A stretch of DNA of 64,000 bases from Paenibacillus tarimensis (GTDB lineage Bacteria > Bacillota > Bacilli > Paenibacillales > Paenibacillaceae): positions 186,001 through 250,000 of the forward strand of contig NZ_JAKGAO010000009.1 of the NCBI RefSeq assembly GCF_021532315.1, written 5' to 3'. Below the pieces are notes generated by a model. That model worked only from the letters and a program-made list of their open reading frames with translations. It was not told where the DNA came from and ran no database searches. Positions 46,277-55,562 of this stretch are shown one piece after another; the first letter of the stretch is position 1; each line of letters starts with the position of its first letter. The position numbers and the translations under genes are program-made.

Positions 46277-46617
46277 TACAGGTCATCCATGCAGCATTTA
46301 GAAGAGTTGCGGATCGGGAAGGAAGGACGTGTGGTGAAGTGGAGGTGAACACCAATCAGGCGGAAGCGCCGAAGGTGCTTGTTTATTTTGCCCCTGCTAA
46401 GGATAATGACTTTGAAGTGGTTGCCATCGTCAAGAATGACGCGGATTATGAGATCGACTGGTATGACAACAGCATGCATCAGGCTTTCACCGATGAGACG
46501 GCACTGTTCGAAGCTGGCGGGATGAAGAAGAGCGGGGAAGAGCAGGCATCCTTCAAAGATCAGGTCTTGTCGCACGGGAACATCAGGGAAGTGCTTAGAC
46601 GGGAGCTTATCGGATAG
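46273..46617 (+). CDS. conserved-looking protein of unknown function
   Basis: GGAGGGAA precedes the ATG, which overlaps the previous stop. The 114-residue product looks like a small soluble alpha/beta protein with beta strands (MIQVIHAAFRRVADR, KVLVYFAP, FEVVAIVKND, YEIDWYDNS) and a C-terminal helix (KDQVLSHGNIREVLRRELI). No motif points to a reaction. It forms a two-gene unit with its upstream partner and ends against the terminator of the convergent yihY-like gene. Confidence 0.65.
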   Translation: MIQVIHAAFRRVADREGRTCGEVEVNTNQAEAPKVLVYFAPAKDNDFEVVAIVKNDADYEIDWYDNSMHQAFTDETALFEAGGMKKSGEEQASFKDQVLSHGNIREVLRRELIG

Positions 46618-46642
46618 GAACAGATATAGCCTTGAAAAAGAA

Positions 46643-46684
46643 TAACAAGCCTTACGACCTGGCGGAAGTAGGCTTGTTCTTGTT
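46643..46684. terminator. bidirectional terminator at the 3' end of the yihY-like gene
   Basis: AACAAGCCTTAC pairs with GTAGGCTTGTT; TTCTTGTTT follows on the plus strand and A-rich sequence precedes it. The stop of the minus-strand gene (46652) lies inside the stem. Confidence 0.75.
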
Positions 46685-47560
46685 TATATTCCAGCTAGGG
46701 GAAGACACACGGCTCTGTGCCGTACGAGGTTTCCGGTCCTTCCCGCCGAGAGCTGCGGTTGCATTGATCTCACCGCCGAGCACAATAATGATGGCGCTTA
46801 TATACATCCAGATCAGCAGAACCATAACGGCCCCGAGGCTGCCGTACGTCTTGGTGTAATTACCGAAGTTATTCACGTAGAAAGAGAACAGCAGCGAGGT
46901 CATAATCCAGCCGATCGTGGCAAATGCGGATCCTGGTATGACCTCCTTCCAGGTCAGCTTGCGGTTCGGTGTTACCCGGTACAGCAGCATGAATACACCG
47001 AACATGACAAGAAGCGGTATAACATATTTCATTATGCCCCAGAGAAGCTCAAATCCCGCCGGATACCCCATCCATGAGAACATGTACTCGCCAAGCACCC
47101 GGCCGAAGACAACCATCAGCATAGCCAGCAGAATGACTACGGCCAGCACGAGTGTAGACAATATTGCAATTCCTCTAACCTTCCAGAAGGGACGGGTCTC
47201 CTCTTCATCATAAGCTTTGTTAATTCCCTTGATTACCGCATTGATACCGTTGGAAGCCGCCCAGATCGTAGCCAGCATACCAAAGGAGAGAAGAGCGCCG
47301 CTCTGGTTGCTCGTGACTTCATTAACGATTCCGCGGACGGTCTGGCCTGTTTCCTCAGGCAGCAGCTTGATTAATTGTTCAATCAACTCACTGCCGGACA
47401 GATGCGCATAACCCAAGACACTGACAAGAAAAATTAAAAAGGGAAAGAATGCGAGTATCAAATAGTAGGTAAGCTGCGCCCCCAGTGCAGGCACTTCATC
47501 GTCCTTAACACGGGCATACAGCTGCTTGGCAAAATGAATCGTTCTTTCTTTGCGGTTCAT
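46652..47560 (-). CDS. YihY/BrkB-family inner membrane protein
   Basis: GGAAGGAGG precedes the ATG at 47560. The 302-residue protein has six hydrophobic helices and the family motifs: VPALGAQLTYYLILAFFPFLIFLVS near the N-terminus, WAASNGINAVIKGINKAYDEEETRPFW in the middle, and a C-terminal GSLGAVMVLLIWMYISAIIIVLGGEINA. These mark YihY (once called ribonuclease BN). The function is unknown. The C-terminal tail is short and polar. It is transcribed toward the two unknown genes and away from the c-di-GMP riboswitch. Confidence 0.88.
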   Translation of the reverse strand: MNRKERTIHFAKQLYARVKDDEVPALGAQLTYYLILAFFPFLIFLVSVLGYAHLSGSELIEQLIKLLPEETGQTVRGIVNEVTSNQSGALLSFGMLATIWAASNGINAVIKGINKAYDEEETRPFWKVRGIAILSTLVLAVVILLAMLMVVFGRVLGEYMFSWMGYPAGFELLWGIMKYVIPLLVMFGVFMLLYRVTPNRKLTWKEVIPGSAFATIGWIMTSLLFSFYVNNFGNYTKTYGSLGAVMVLLIWMYISAIIIVLGGEINATAALGGKDRKPRTAQSRVSSPSWNINKNKPTSARS

Positions 47561-47910
47561 CGGCAGCCTCCTTCCTATTTCCCGGTTATTTTATGCTCTA
47601 TTACCCTGGCTTGATTGCCGATAATCGGCAGGGTGAAGCTGTTTAGGAATAGAAGACTAGTGGTCGTTAAGTTTTGTTATAATTCGACATTATTTTCGTG
47701 ATTGTTATTGATTTGTCGACTTGAAAATAGTATTATGAAGCCATTCTTTAAAATCTCAAAGTCTTCCATTTCTTAAGATCATGCAACTAATAGACTAGAG
47801 GAGATGAGAGATTAGAAGTCAGGATTTTGCTAGCTCGGGAGGGGAAGAGTACGCCAAAGCATGTTTATGTGGCGAGAATTATAATCAGTTGAGTGCCGCT
47901 GAATCTCTAA
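47561..47910. other. long intergenic region between the yihY-like gene and the riboswitch
   Basis: About 350 bases with no gene. It contains the palindrome TGCCGATAATCGGCA (47616-47630), a SigA-type promoter on the plus strand, TTGATT (47708-47713), 17 bases, TATTAT (47731-47736), and a second TATAAT at about 47878-47883 without a clear -35. Either could start the transcript that carries the riboswitch. Confidence 0.45.
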
Positions 47911-48000
47911 TTATATAGGGGCAAAGCTGCCGAAAGGCAGCGACGCAAAGCTACAGGGACTACAATCGTTTATTTGTGCGGTAACGTCAGCCAGCTGCAA
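47911..48000 (+). ncRNA. cyclic-di-GMP-I (GEMM-I) riboswitch aptamer
   Basis: The sequence GGGGCAAAGCTGCC-GAAA-GGCAGCGACGCAAAGC (from 47918) is the GEMM-I core. It has a P1b stem closed by a GAAA tetraloop, the conserved GACGCAAAGC, then ACAGGGACTA, and after a variable P2 hairpin the tetraloop-receptor strand GTCAGCCAGCTGC (47986-47998). The GEMM-I class binds c-di-GMP. It lies about 130 bases upstream of a PLP decarboxylase gene followed by a chemoreceptor gene. I cannot tell from the expression platform (48001-48128) whether ligand turns expression on or off. Confidence 0.9.
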
Positions 48001-48128
48001 AGATAGCGTCCGGATGCTCCAACTGTCAGAAGCACTGAACGCTTATTTTGCTATGTTCGCCACTGTCAGGTGAAGTCGCGTCCAAACTGAGTTGTAAATT
48101 AATAAACAATAGAGAAAGAAGGTTTGTA

Positions 48129-49814
48129 ATGGATAGGGAGAGTATAACAGACATCAGGCAGTTGTTTCCCAGTGATGATGGCAGCGCGGAGAGACGTCAT
48201 GTAATGCTTGGTCTGTTTGAGCAGCTGCTCAAAGGGACGGATGCGCTGAAGGATCCGGATGCAGTTTACCTGAAGGGCAGCAAAGACCGGTCAGAATCAT
48301 TTTACAACGACATACTGAAGACAAGCTCCGTGCCTGTCCAAGGAATGGAGCTCGAGGAGGTTGGAGACAAGCTGCTCCACTTGCTCCATGCGCATCCTTA
48401 CCACACCAAGTATTTTCTGACCAATATTCTCCCTATGGCGAGTATCCCCGGGATAGTAGGCATGCTGGCTGCTTTTATGGTCAATGGCAACAATTTATGG
48501 GATGTATACGGTCCTGCAGGAGCGGAAGCTGAGGTCAACGTAATCGCGATGATGTCCCGAGTGGCCGGCTATGATCCGCTTGTCAGCGGCGGCTACACTA
48601 CTTGGGGCGGACAAGGCGCTATCTTTACCGGATTAAGGATGGCTATCGCGAAGTTTGCCCCGGAAGCCAAGCGGAGCGGGGTTCCGGGCAATCTGTACGC
48701 GTTTTGCTCGGAAGCGGCTCACTACAGCTTATATAAATCGATGGAAGCGACCGGGCTCGGCAGCGACCGGCTGGTTCGGGTGCGGACACTCCCCGACAGT
48801 TCAATGGACATAGCGGATTTGAAGCGCAAGCTTGAGCAGGTGATTCATAAGGGAGGCATACCTGTTTATATCGTGGCAACGACCTCCACAACAGATGCCA
48901 TGGGAATTGATGACGTGAGCTGCGTATACGCAACGGCACAAGAGGTAGCAGCTGCTCATGGCTTGCAGAGGCCTCATATTCATGCTGATTCTGCGCTTGG
49001 AGGATTTTTTGCTTTCTTCAACGATTATGACTTTGCAGCTAACCCGCTTGCTTTTTCCGCTCCAGTGCTTGAAGCATTGGAAGCAATCCGCAGCAGGATG
49101 ATTCATCTGGGCCTGGCCGATTCGTTATGCTTTGATTTCCAGAAGCTCGGACAAACGCCGTATACGACAAGTCTTTTCCTGGTGAAGAACGCTCAGGATT
49201 TGAATCTGATCGATCTTGAGCCGGAGGAGACCCCTTATGTAGGACACCGCGGCTACGGCCAGTACCATACCGGCTATACGCTGGAATGCTCGCGAATGGC
49301 CAGCTCGATCAGTATCTATAGTGCTTTGCTGGCTTTCGGCGCGGACGGCTACCGGAGGCTTCTGGCACAGTTCGTGGAAGTAAATCTGGCTTTCCGTGCA
49401 GAGCTTGCGCTCCGTGCTCCTGAGCTTGTAATCGTTAATCCGGCCAATCCCGGAATAATTACGCTGTTCCGGATTTACCCGAAGGATGTACCGGGCTTCT
49501 CGGAGGAGGTAGCTGGCGAGTGCACGCTGGAGCAGATTACAAGAACGAATGAGATGAATGAACGGTTATTTGAGGCGCTCGGTGAAGGCCGGGACCGTAT
49601 GTTCTTTGGTGATACCAAGAAACATCTGGTTGTGGAGACGAAGGACGGCAATCAGACCGCGCTATATGCCTCCAAGCTGTTCGTAATTTCACCTTATACG
49701 CAGGTTGAGCATGTAGGAGAGATTGTGACCTACTTGAAGCAAGCTGCAGCAACCGTAATAGCTGAATATGAAGCACAATCCATGAAGGAAGGTCTGGTTC
49801 CCCTTGAAGCGTAA
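48129..49814 (+). CDS. PLP-dependent group II decarboxylase-like protein
   Basis: AGAAGG precedes the ATG at 48129. The 561-residue protein has the fold-type I PLP layout: [29 protein letters not shown], then [31 protein letters not shown] follows, with the Asp (D287) that pairs with the PLP ring nitrogen, and [14 protein letters not shown] holds the likely Schiff-base Lys (K339). It resembles glutamate/tyrosine-type decarboxylases, but the usual DPHK around the lysine is replaced by DFQK, so the substrate is uncertain. It is controlled by the c-di-GMP-I riboswitch upstream and overlaps the chemoreceptor gene by 11 bases, implying coupled expression. Confidence 0.82.
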   Translation: MDRESITDIRQLFPSDDGSAERRHVMLGLFEQLLKGTDALKDPDAVYLKGSKDRSESFYNDILKTSSVPVQGMELEEVGDKLLHLLHAHPYHTKYFLTNILPMASIPGIVGMLAAFMVNGNNLWDVYGPAGAEAEVNVIAMMSRVAGYDPLVSGGYTTWGGQGAIFTGLRMAIAKFAPEAKRSGVPGNLYAFCSEAAHYSLYKSMEATGLGSDRLVRVRTLPDSSMDIADLKRKLEQVIHKGGIPVYIVATTSTTDAMGIDDVSCVYATAQEVAAAHGLQRPHIHADSALGGFFAFFNDYDFAANPLAFSAPVLEALEAIRSRMIHLGLADSLCFDFQKLGQTPYTTSLFLVKNAQDLNLIDLEPEETPYVGHRGYGQYHTGYTLECSRMASSISIYSALLAFGADGYRRLLAQFVEVNLAFRAELALRAPELVIVNPANPGIITLFRIYPKDVPGFSEEVAGECTLEQITRTNEMNERLFEALGEGRDRMFFGDTKKHLVVETKDGNQTALYASKLFVISPYTQVEHVGEIVTYLKQAAATVIAEYEAQSMKEGLVPLEA

Positions 49815-51552
49815 GCCGACAACAACTCAACTATCATCAGGCAAAGGCAAGATCGGCATTACCCGTTCCCTGACAGGGAAAATTCTGTTATGCATTCTCC
49901 TGATTGTGCTGATGGCCTGCAGCGCCTTTGCGGTCTCAGGCACACTGATTAACAAGCAGCTCTCGGGCAAGCTGCTGGAGCAGTTTGATGTGCGTCTGCA
50001 AACAGACATCATGATCGCGCAGCAGACGATTCGTCAGGTACCGCTCTATAATGTTCCGATTCAAGCGCATCGGGATGCACGCTATAACGCAATCAAGAAG
50101 GCGCTTGAATCCCTCCAGGAGAATCACGGTCTTGAGAACATCTATATCCTGTCGAACCACAGCGGTACGGAGAGGATTGACGTACTGACCGGTCTGCAGG
50201 ATGACTTCGGAACACCGTATGAATTCACGCCGGCGATGCATCAGGCGATTGAGAAGGATACGGTAGTGACCAGCGATATTTACAGTGATGAATTTGGCAC
50301 TCATAAGTCAGTATTCTCCCCGATGAAGAACGCGCAAGGAGAGGCCTATGGCATTTTAGGTATAGATTTAGATGCCAGCGCCATCCCAGAAGCAGCCCGG
50401 CAGGTCCAGTTCACGACCATTCTGATTACCGTCATTGTGGCCGTTCTGGGCATTGGCATTGCGGTGGTTCTAGGGCGTATCGTAACAAGACCTATCCGAA
50501 TTCTTATGGATGCAACTGAGAAGGTTGCTGCTGGCGATCTCAGCGAAACCTTCGAGATGAAACGGAATGATGAGCTTGGCAGACTTGCTTCATCCTTCAA
50601 AGCTATGGGCCATAACCTGCAGGGGCTGATACACCAGATTGCTAGCATGTCCCAAGAGATGTCAGCGACAAGCCGGATGCTGCATCATAATGCGCAGGGC
50701 ACCAGTGAAAGCTCGGATGAAGTGGCACAATCCATGAACAAGCTCAGCGACGGGCTAACACATATTGTAAATAGTATTTCAACCAGCACATCGACCATCT
50801 CAGACATCGACAGTGAGCTTGCTGTAGTGACCGCAGAGGTAGGAAGCATGCGTGAAATCTCCTACCAGGTTAAAGGACAGTCCGAAGAAGGCCAGAAGCT
50901 GGTAGAACAGACACTTCAGCAGATGGAGACGATTCGGGATGTCATGCTCCACTCTCGTGAAGCCGCTCAGAAGCTAGGCGATCGTTCTAGAGAGATCGGC
51001 GAGATCATCGGTATCATCTCCGGCATATCCCAGCAGACTAACCTGCTTGCGCTCAATGCTGCCATCGAGGCCGCCCGTGTTGGTGAGCAGGGCAAAGGCT
51101 TTGCAGTTGTGGCAGGGGAGGTTCGTAAGCTGGCTGAGCAGTCTGCCGAAGCAGCTCTCTCCATTACGGAGCTGATTTCCAGCACGCAGGAGAACAGTAA
51201 TCTCGTAATTGAGCGGGTAGCGGAGGGCTACCAGGCCGTTGAACAAGGTCACGGTTGGATTACCGGAACATATGCTAACTTCAGGGAGATTCAAAATGGC
51301 ATCACAAACTATTCGGAGCGCACGGATCATCTGCTGGAGACATTAACCGGCTTTGAACAATCCTTCGCCAAAATAGCGGATGCCATGCAGCAGATATCGG
51401 GTGTTACTCAGGAGCAGGCGGCAGGCTTTGAAGAGGTGGCAGCCGCTTCCGAGGAACAGAGTGCGTCTGTGCAGGAAGTTACGGGTACAATTGGGCGGCT
51501 GTCCGAGCTTTCCGATGAACTGCAGAAATCCATCGAGAAGTTCAAGATCTGA
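49804..51552 (+). CDS. methyl-accepting chemotaxis protein with Cache-type sensor
   Basis: A TTG start at 49804 lies inside the end of the decarboxylase gene, with AAGGAAGG 11 bases before. The 582-residue protein has TM1 (about residues 26-48) and an extracellular single-Cache-like domain (about 50-200, with [13 protein letters not shown] and [12 protein letters not shown]). TM2 (about 203-224), HAMP (about 225-277) and the cytoplasmic signalling coiled coil follow, with the hairpin tip [26 protein letters not shown]. There is no C-terminal receptor-docking pentapeptide. It should feed CheA/CheW. Sharing a c-di-GMP riboswitch with a decarboxylase suggests a link between amine metabolism and taxis, which is inference. 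Confidence 0.9.
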   Translation: MKRKPTTTQLSSGKGKIGITRSLTGKILLCILLIVLMACSAFAVSGTLINKQLSGKLLEQFDVRLQTDIMIAQQTIRQVPLYNVPIQAHRDARYNAIKKALESLQENHGLENIYILSNHSGTERIDVLTGLQDDFGTPYEFTPAMHQAIEKDTVVTSDIYSDEFGTHKSVFSPMKNAQGEAYGILGIDLDASAIPEAARQVQFTTILITVIVAVLGIGIAVVLGRIVTRPIRILMDATEKVAAGDLSETFEMKRNDELGRLASSFKAMGHNLQGLIHQIASMSQEMSATSRMLHHNAQGTSESSDEVAQSMNKLSDGLTHIVNSISTSTSTISDIDSELAVVTAEVGSMREISYQVKGQSEEGQKLVEQTLQQMETIRDVMLHSREAAQKLGDRSREIGEIIGIISGISQQTNLLALNAAIEAARVGEQGKGFAVVAGEVRKLAEQSAEAALSITELISSTQENSNLVIERVAEGYQAVEQGHGWITGTYANFREIQNGITNYSERTDHLLETLTGFEQSFAKIADAMQQISGVTQEQAAGFEEVAAASEEQSASVQEVTGTIGRLSELSDELQKSIEKFKI

Positions 51553-51616
51553 TAAGCATCAGTATAAGCAGTTGTGTGGACGTACCGTATATTATATTAG
51601 GTAGAAATACGTATAC

Positions 51617-51655
51617 AGCCGGGGGCATCCGTTTTGGAGCGGCCCCCGGTTTTTA
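51617..51655 (+). terminator. terminator after the chemoreceptor gene
   Basis: CCGGGGGC (51619-51626) pairs with GCCCCCGG (51642-51649), followed by TTTTT. Confidence 0.9.
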
Positions 51656-51721
51656 ATTTTGATTATCAGGATAATGGGTAACGTAAGATTAAAGAGACAG
51701 ACATATAAAGGAGGGATGATT

Positions 51722-51925
51722 GTGGAGCTGCTATTTGTAAGCGGACTGACCGTGATTATGTTCATAGCTGGATTATATCTGCTTAATATTATCACAAGCA
51801 TCTGGGCCTACAGGGATGCGCGGAGCAGGGGGAGAAGCCGGGAATTCTGCTTGCTTGTACTTGTCGCTACGCTGATCTTCCCGATCTTAGGGCTTATTAT
51901 ATATCTTATTGTCCGCAACGATTGA
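51722..51925 (+). CDS. small PLDc_N-type membrane protein
   Basis: GGAGGG is directly against an ATG at 51716, too close for initiation, while the GTG at 51722 is 7 bases away, so GTG is chosen (67 residues). Two hydrophobic helices (about residues 3-24 and 43-64) flank IWAYRDARSRGRSREF. This matches the phospholipase D-nuclease N-terminal (PLDc_N) pattern found in cardiolipin synthase leaders and in stand-alone small membrane proteins. No catalytic part is present. The function is unknown. It has its own ribosome binding site after the chemoreceptor terminator. Confidence 0.7.
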   Translation: MELLFVSGLTVIMFIAGLYLLNIITSIWAYRDARSRGRSREFCLLVLVATLIFPILGLIIYLIVRND

Positions 51926-51951
51926 TGGGATCTGTTGAAATATGAGGTCAA

Positions 51952-51986
51952 AAGAAAAGAACCGCTTCATAAGAAGCGGTTCTTCG
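51952..51986 (-). terminator. terminator of tRNA-Arg
   Basis: AAGAACCGCTTC and GAAGCGGTTCTT (51957-51984) are exact complements around ATAA. On the minus strand TTTTCTTTT follows. Confidence 0.85.
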
Positions 51987-52003
51987 CCATGTATAACTAG
52001 GAA

Positions 52004-52077
52004 CGTCCCAGGAGGGATTCGAACCCCCGACAACTCGCTTAGAAGGCGAGTGCTCTATCCAACTGAGCTACTGGGAC
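52004..52077 (-). tRNA. tRNA-Arg (anticodon UCU)
   Basis: Read on the minus strand a 74-base cloverleaf is complete: acceptor GTCCCAG/CTGGGAC with discriminator G, D-arm AGCTCAGTTGGATAGAGC, anticodon stem CTCGC/GCGAG with loop CTTCTAA (anticodon TCT), and T-arm GGGGGTTCGAATCCC. The 3' CCA is not encoded. A SigA promoter and a terminator flank it. Confidence 0.95.
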
Positions 52078-52106
52078 AAGATGCAAGCGAGACAGAAACA
52101 TAGATT

Positions 52107-52135
52107 ATTGTATCATATCTGTCTTGCCCGTGCAA
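52107..52135 (-). promoter_or_regulatory. SigA promoter of tRNA-Arg
   Basis: On the minus strand TTGCAC (52130-52135), a 17-base spacer and TACAAT (52107-52112) lie about 30 bases before the tRNA 5' end. Confidence 0.65.
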
Positions 52136-52384
52136 GCATTAATTCGGCATCTGCAATAATTCCATCATCCTGAATTTCAGATGCATTAGAGACAGCAATG
52201 GTTATATTAGCACAGAAAAGGGTAAAAATCAATATAGGAAGAAATGAGTCTTTTCTTTCAGTTGACAGGTCATGCTATACTTAATGAACGAAATCGATGA
52301 TGGGCCTTCACCCGAAAGGCCCTGTGTTCGTACAGCACCAGGCGCGGCGGGCCTGGATCGCATGTTTAAAGGCGGTGATTCCTT
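52136..52384. other. intergenic region between tRNA-Arg and the YsoA-like gene
   Basis: No gene found. Near its end AAAGGCGGTGA (about 52368-52378) is a good ribosome-binding-site match but leads to an ATT codon rather than ATG. Confidence 0.4.
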
Positions 52385-52444
52385 ATTACGACCCCTAACC
52401 ATCCGCATGAGGATTCGAAGGATAATGTTTATCTGTTTCCGAAA

Positions 52445-53329
52445 ATGCTGGATCACTATCAGATTCAGCTTACCCGGCTGCTGGAGGCGGAGCAGTTTGG
52501 CGAAGCCAAAAAGCTGCTGCGGTTCCTGCTCAATTGCCAGGGGGAAGAAGAGCATCACTACGAGGAGTGGCGAAACCTCCTTGCCTGGATAGAAGTCGCT
52601 TTCCCCGAAAAGGGTGAGGGCGGTCCCTTTATTGAAGAGGCTGAGGATGAAGATGAGCGGTTGATGAGGGAGCAAGCTCTCGGCTCCTCACAAGCTGAAA
52701 ATTCGGATGAGGACTATGTACGCCAGGTTCTTCACATCATGCAGCATCATCCAGTGCTGGAACAGCAGCTGTTAGCGCTTGAACGCGCGGTATACCTTAA
52801 CAGTGACGTGGTGGACCGGACGCTGCTTGAATGGCTGTCTCATGAGCCTTTGCACCCGGCCATCCAGTTTAAAGCCCTGCAGTGCCTAAGGAGACGTGGC
52901 GTTTCCGGGAGAATACATATTGCTGACCGGGCTGGTGAGTCGGTGGAGCTTGATATCGAATCCACACCTCTTGCTATGGAGGAATTCCCGGAAGCGGTTA
53001 TTGCCATTTTGGAGAGAGTTGAGCAGATAACGGAGGTTTCCGATCCGACACTTCCTCATTTTGCCCGCGAGCTGTGGAAGGAGTACCTGCAGTTTCTGTA
53101 CGGCACCTCCGATTACAACCGGATGCTCGATCCTGATGAGGCGGTTGTTGACAGCTGGGCTGCAGCTCTCCATATGAATCTGCTGCTGGTTGCATACGGA
53201 TCGGCAGATGATGAAGCAATACGCGATACATACGGAATACCGGAATCCCTCAGGTTTCGTTACGAGCAGGCCTGCAGAGCGCTCAGGCGCGTTGGGATTA
53301 CCGGTATCGACCCGTCAGGACAGCCTTGA
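52445..53329 (+). CDS. YsoA-like helical-repeat protein, start uncertain
   Basis: From the ATG at 52445 the protein has 294 residues, but no ribosome binding site precedes it. The frame stays open back to 52379. A strong site (AAAGGCGGTGA) is 6 bases from an ATT at 52385, and AAGGA is 10 bases from a CTG at 52433, so an N-terminus up to 20 residues longer is likely. The product is acidic and helical (LLEAEQFGEAKKLLRFLL, EEHHYEEWRNLLAWIE), resembling TPR-type repeats. Its place directly before tig suggests the Bacillus YsoA family, function unknown. The tig promoter overlaps its end. Confidence 0.65.
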   Translation: MLDHYQIQLTRLLEAEQFGEAKKLLRFLLNCQGEEEHHYEEWRNLLAWIEVAFPEKGEGGPFIEEAEDEDERLMREQALGSSQAENSDEDYVRQVLHIMQHHPVLEQQLLALERAVYLNSDVVDRTLLEWLSHEPLHPAIQFKALQCLRRRGVSGRIHIADRAGESVELDIESTPLAMEEFPEAVIAILERVEQITEVSDPTLPHFARELWKEYLQFLYGTSDYNRMLDPDEAVVDSWAAALHMNLLLVAYGSADDEAIRDTYGIPESLRFRYEQACRALRRVGITGIDPSGQP

Positions 53330-53355
53330 TATTGGGCTCGATGTTAGTTTATAAT
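53326..53355 (+). promoter_or_regulatory. SigA promoter of tig
   Basis: TTGATA (53326-53331), an 18-base spacer and TATAAT (53350-53355) overlap the stop of the YsoA-like gene and precede the tig ATG by about 63 bases. Confidence 0.75.
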
Positions 53356-53418
53356 GGAATGGTTTAAAATCGTGAATAGAATTGACGGATGTGTCAGTTT
53401 TGGAGGGGAAGGCATAAT

Positions 53419-54720
53419 ATGAAAGCAACTTGGGAAACAATAGAAAAGAATCAAGGTATCCTGAACGTTGAGGTGGATGCTGATCAAGTGACAGAAGCGC
53501 TCGACAAGGCGTTTAAGAAGGTGTCACAGAAGGTTAATGTTCCGGGCTTCCGGAAGGGCAAGGTGCCCCGCGGCATCTTCGAAGCGCGTTTTGGCGTGGA
53601 AAGCCTGTATCAGGATGCAATTGACATTCTGCTTCCTGATGTATATTCGGCTGCCGTACAGGAAACTGGCATTCAGCCTGTTGATCGTCCTGAAATCGAT
53701 GTCGAGCAGTTCGGCAAGGGCCAGACTTTCATCTTCAAAGCGAAGGTGACAGTTAAGCCGGAAGTAAAGCTGGGCGAATACAAAGGGCTGGAAGTGCCGG
53801 CTGTGAGCACAGAAGTAACCGAAGAAGAGCTGAATGCAGAGCTGGAGCGTCTTCAGCAGCGTCATGCCGAGCTCGTTGTGATCGACGAAGGCGCGGTTGA
53901 GAACGGCGATACGGCTGTTATTGATTTTGACGGTTATGTGGATGGCGAGCAGTTTGAAGGCGGCCAGAGCGAGCGTTATTCGCTGGAGATCGGTTCCGGT
54001 TCTTTTATTCCGGGATTTGAAGAGCAGATCATCGGCATGCAGACTGGCGACTTTAAAGATGTGGAAGTAACCTTCCCTGAGAACTATCACGCTGAGCATC
54101 TGAAGGGCAAGCCGGCTGTATTCAAGGTGAAGCTGCATGAGATCAAGCGTAAGAACCTTCCGGCTCTCGATGACGAGTTCGCAAAGGATGTCAGTGAATT
54201 TGATACGCTTGATGAGTACAAGCAGGACTTGTCCGCCAAGCTGAAGGAACGCAAGGAAAAGGAAGCGGAGCAGGCTCGTGAAATCGCGGTTGTAGACAAA
54301 GTAGCAGCCAATGCTGAGGTGGATATTCCTGCTGCGATGATCGCAACAGAAACCGACTTCATGCTTCGCGACTTTGAGAATCGCCTTCGTATGCAGGGTA
54401 TGAACCTGGAGCTGTACTTCCAGTTCTCCGGCCAGGACGAGGCAGCTCTTCGCGAGCAAATGAAGTCCGATGCCGAGAAGCGCGTTCTGAACAACCTGGT
54501 GCTGGAGCAGGTTGCGAAGGAAGAGAACATCTCGGTTACCGAGGAAGATGTGAACGAAGAGCTCGAGAAACTTTCCGCATCGTATAACCGCCCTGTGGAA
54601 GAGCTGCGTGATATCTTCACGCGCAATGGCAACATCGAGAACCTGAAAGAGGACTTGACGCTCCGCAAGACGATCAAGTTCTTGCTTGATAACAGCAAAA
54701 CAACTACGGAAGTGGCATAA
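53419..54720 (+). CDS. tig: trigger factor
   Basis: GGAGGGG precedes the ATG at 53419. The 433-residue chaperone has the ribosome-binding N-terminal domain with the signature [19 protein letters not shown] (about residues 38-56). An FKBP-type prolyl isomerase domain follows (about 155-245, [21 protein letters not shown]), then the helical C-terminal chaperone arms. It binds nascent chains at the ribosome exit tunnel. It has its own SigA promoter and a terminator, and lies next to clpP-clpX, the usual protein-quality block. Confidence 0.96.
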   Translation: MKATWETIEKNQGILNVEVDADQVTEALDKAFKKVSQKVNVPGFRKGKVPRGIFEARFGVESLYQDAIDILLPDVYSAAVQETGIQPVDRPEIDVEQFGKGQTFIFKAKVTVKPEVKLGEYKGLEVPAVSTEVTEEELNAELERLQQRHAELVVIDEGAVENGDTAVIDFDGYVDGEQFEGGQSERYSLEIGSGSFIPGFEEQIIGMQTGDFKDVEVTFPENYHAEHLKGKPAVFKVKLHEIKRKNLPALDDEFAKDVSEFDTLDEYKQDLSAKLKERKEKEAEQAREIAVVDKVAANAEVDIPAAMIATETDFMLRDFENRLRMQGMNLELYFQFSGQDEAALREQMKSDAEKRVLNNLVLEQVAKEENISVTEEDVNEELEKLSASYNRPVEELRDIFTRNGNIENLKEDLTLRKTIKFLLDNSKTTTEVA

Positions 54721-54750
54721 GGCCGCGCCCGTCATAACCCAATTACAGAG

Positions 54751-54784
54751 ATAAGGCACGTACTTCAGGCACGTGCCTTATTTC
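54751..54784 (+). terminator. terminator after tig
   Basis: ATAAGGCACGT (54751-54761) pairs with ACGTGCCTTAT (54771-54781), followed by TTTC. Confidence 0.75.
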
Positions 54785-54944
54785 GCCCCTACATAGCTTT
54801 TTGTATAAAAATGGGGAATTTCCCCCGATACATATTGGTCATAGGCGCCCGTATACTGTACTACACCAGAAAAATGACATGCAGAGCTGAACATGATAAA
54901 ATGGTAATTGGTATTCGATCCCGAAAAGAAAAGAGGTTGGTCAC

Positions 54945-55538
54945 ATGAATCTTGTACCGATCGTGGTAGAGCAAAGTAATCGGGGAGAACGATCCTACGA
55001 TATTTATTCCCGACTCCTTAAGGACCGGATTATATTCCTTGGGAGCGCTATTGATGATGATGTGGCCAATGCCATCATCGCGCAGCTGCTATTCCTTGCA
55101 GCTGATGACCCGGAGAAAGACATCCATCTCTATATCAACTCGCCAGGTGGTTCGGTAACGGCGGGAATGGGTATTTACGATACGATGCAGTTTATCAAGC
55201 CGGATGTATCGACGATATGCGTCGGTATGGCCGCAAGTATGGGGTCGCTGCTGTTGACAGCCGGCGCCAAAGGCAAGCGACTGGCGCTGCCAAACAGCGA
55301 AGTAATGATCCATCAGCCGCTTGGGGGAGTACGCGGTCAGGCGACCGATATCAAGATTCACGCCGACTGGATTCTGAAGACCAAGCAGAAGTTGAATCAG
55401 ATTTATGTGGACCGTACCGGCCAACCGTACGACAAGATCGACCGTGACACGGATCGGGATTATTTTATGAGTGCGGATGAAGCGCTGGCTTACGGGCTTA
55501 TTGATAAGGTCGTCACCACGCCCACGCCGAGCATATAG
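54945..55538 (+). CDS. clpP: ATP-dependent Clp protease proteolytic subunit
   Basis: AAGAGG precedes the ATG. The 197-residue serine peptidase has the nucleophile in [11 protein letters not shown] (Ser98) and the catalytic His in [10 protein letters not shown] (His123), with the family's [10 protein letters not shown] and the handle region [15 protein letters not shown]. ClpP forms a double heptamer that degrades substrates unfolded by ClpX or ClpC. The clpX gene follows after 24 bases, so the two are likely cotranscribed here, unlike in Bacillus where clpP is separate. I saw no CtsR operator in the 220 bases upstream. Confidence 0.97.
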   Translation: MNLVPIVVEQSNRGERSYDIYSRLLKDRIIFLGSAIDDDVANAIIAQLLFLAADDPEKDIHLYINSPGGSVTAGMGIYDTMQFIKPDVSTICVGMAASMGSLLLTAGAKGKRLALPNSEVMIHQPLGGVRGQATDIKIHADWILKTKQKLNQIYVDRTGQPYDKIDRDTDRDYFMSADEALAYGLIDKVVTTPTPSI

Positions 55539-55562
55539 TCATTACGAAGAAGGGGTGATCCG

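Noticed and set aside
53524-54759. A 411-codon minus-strand ORF opposite tig
   Set aside because: Antisense shadow of trigger factor; composition rich in Phe, Leu and His with no domain, and it runs through the tig terminator.
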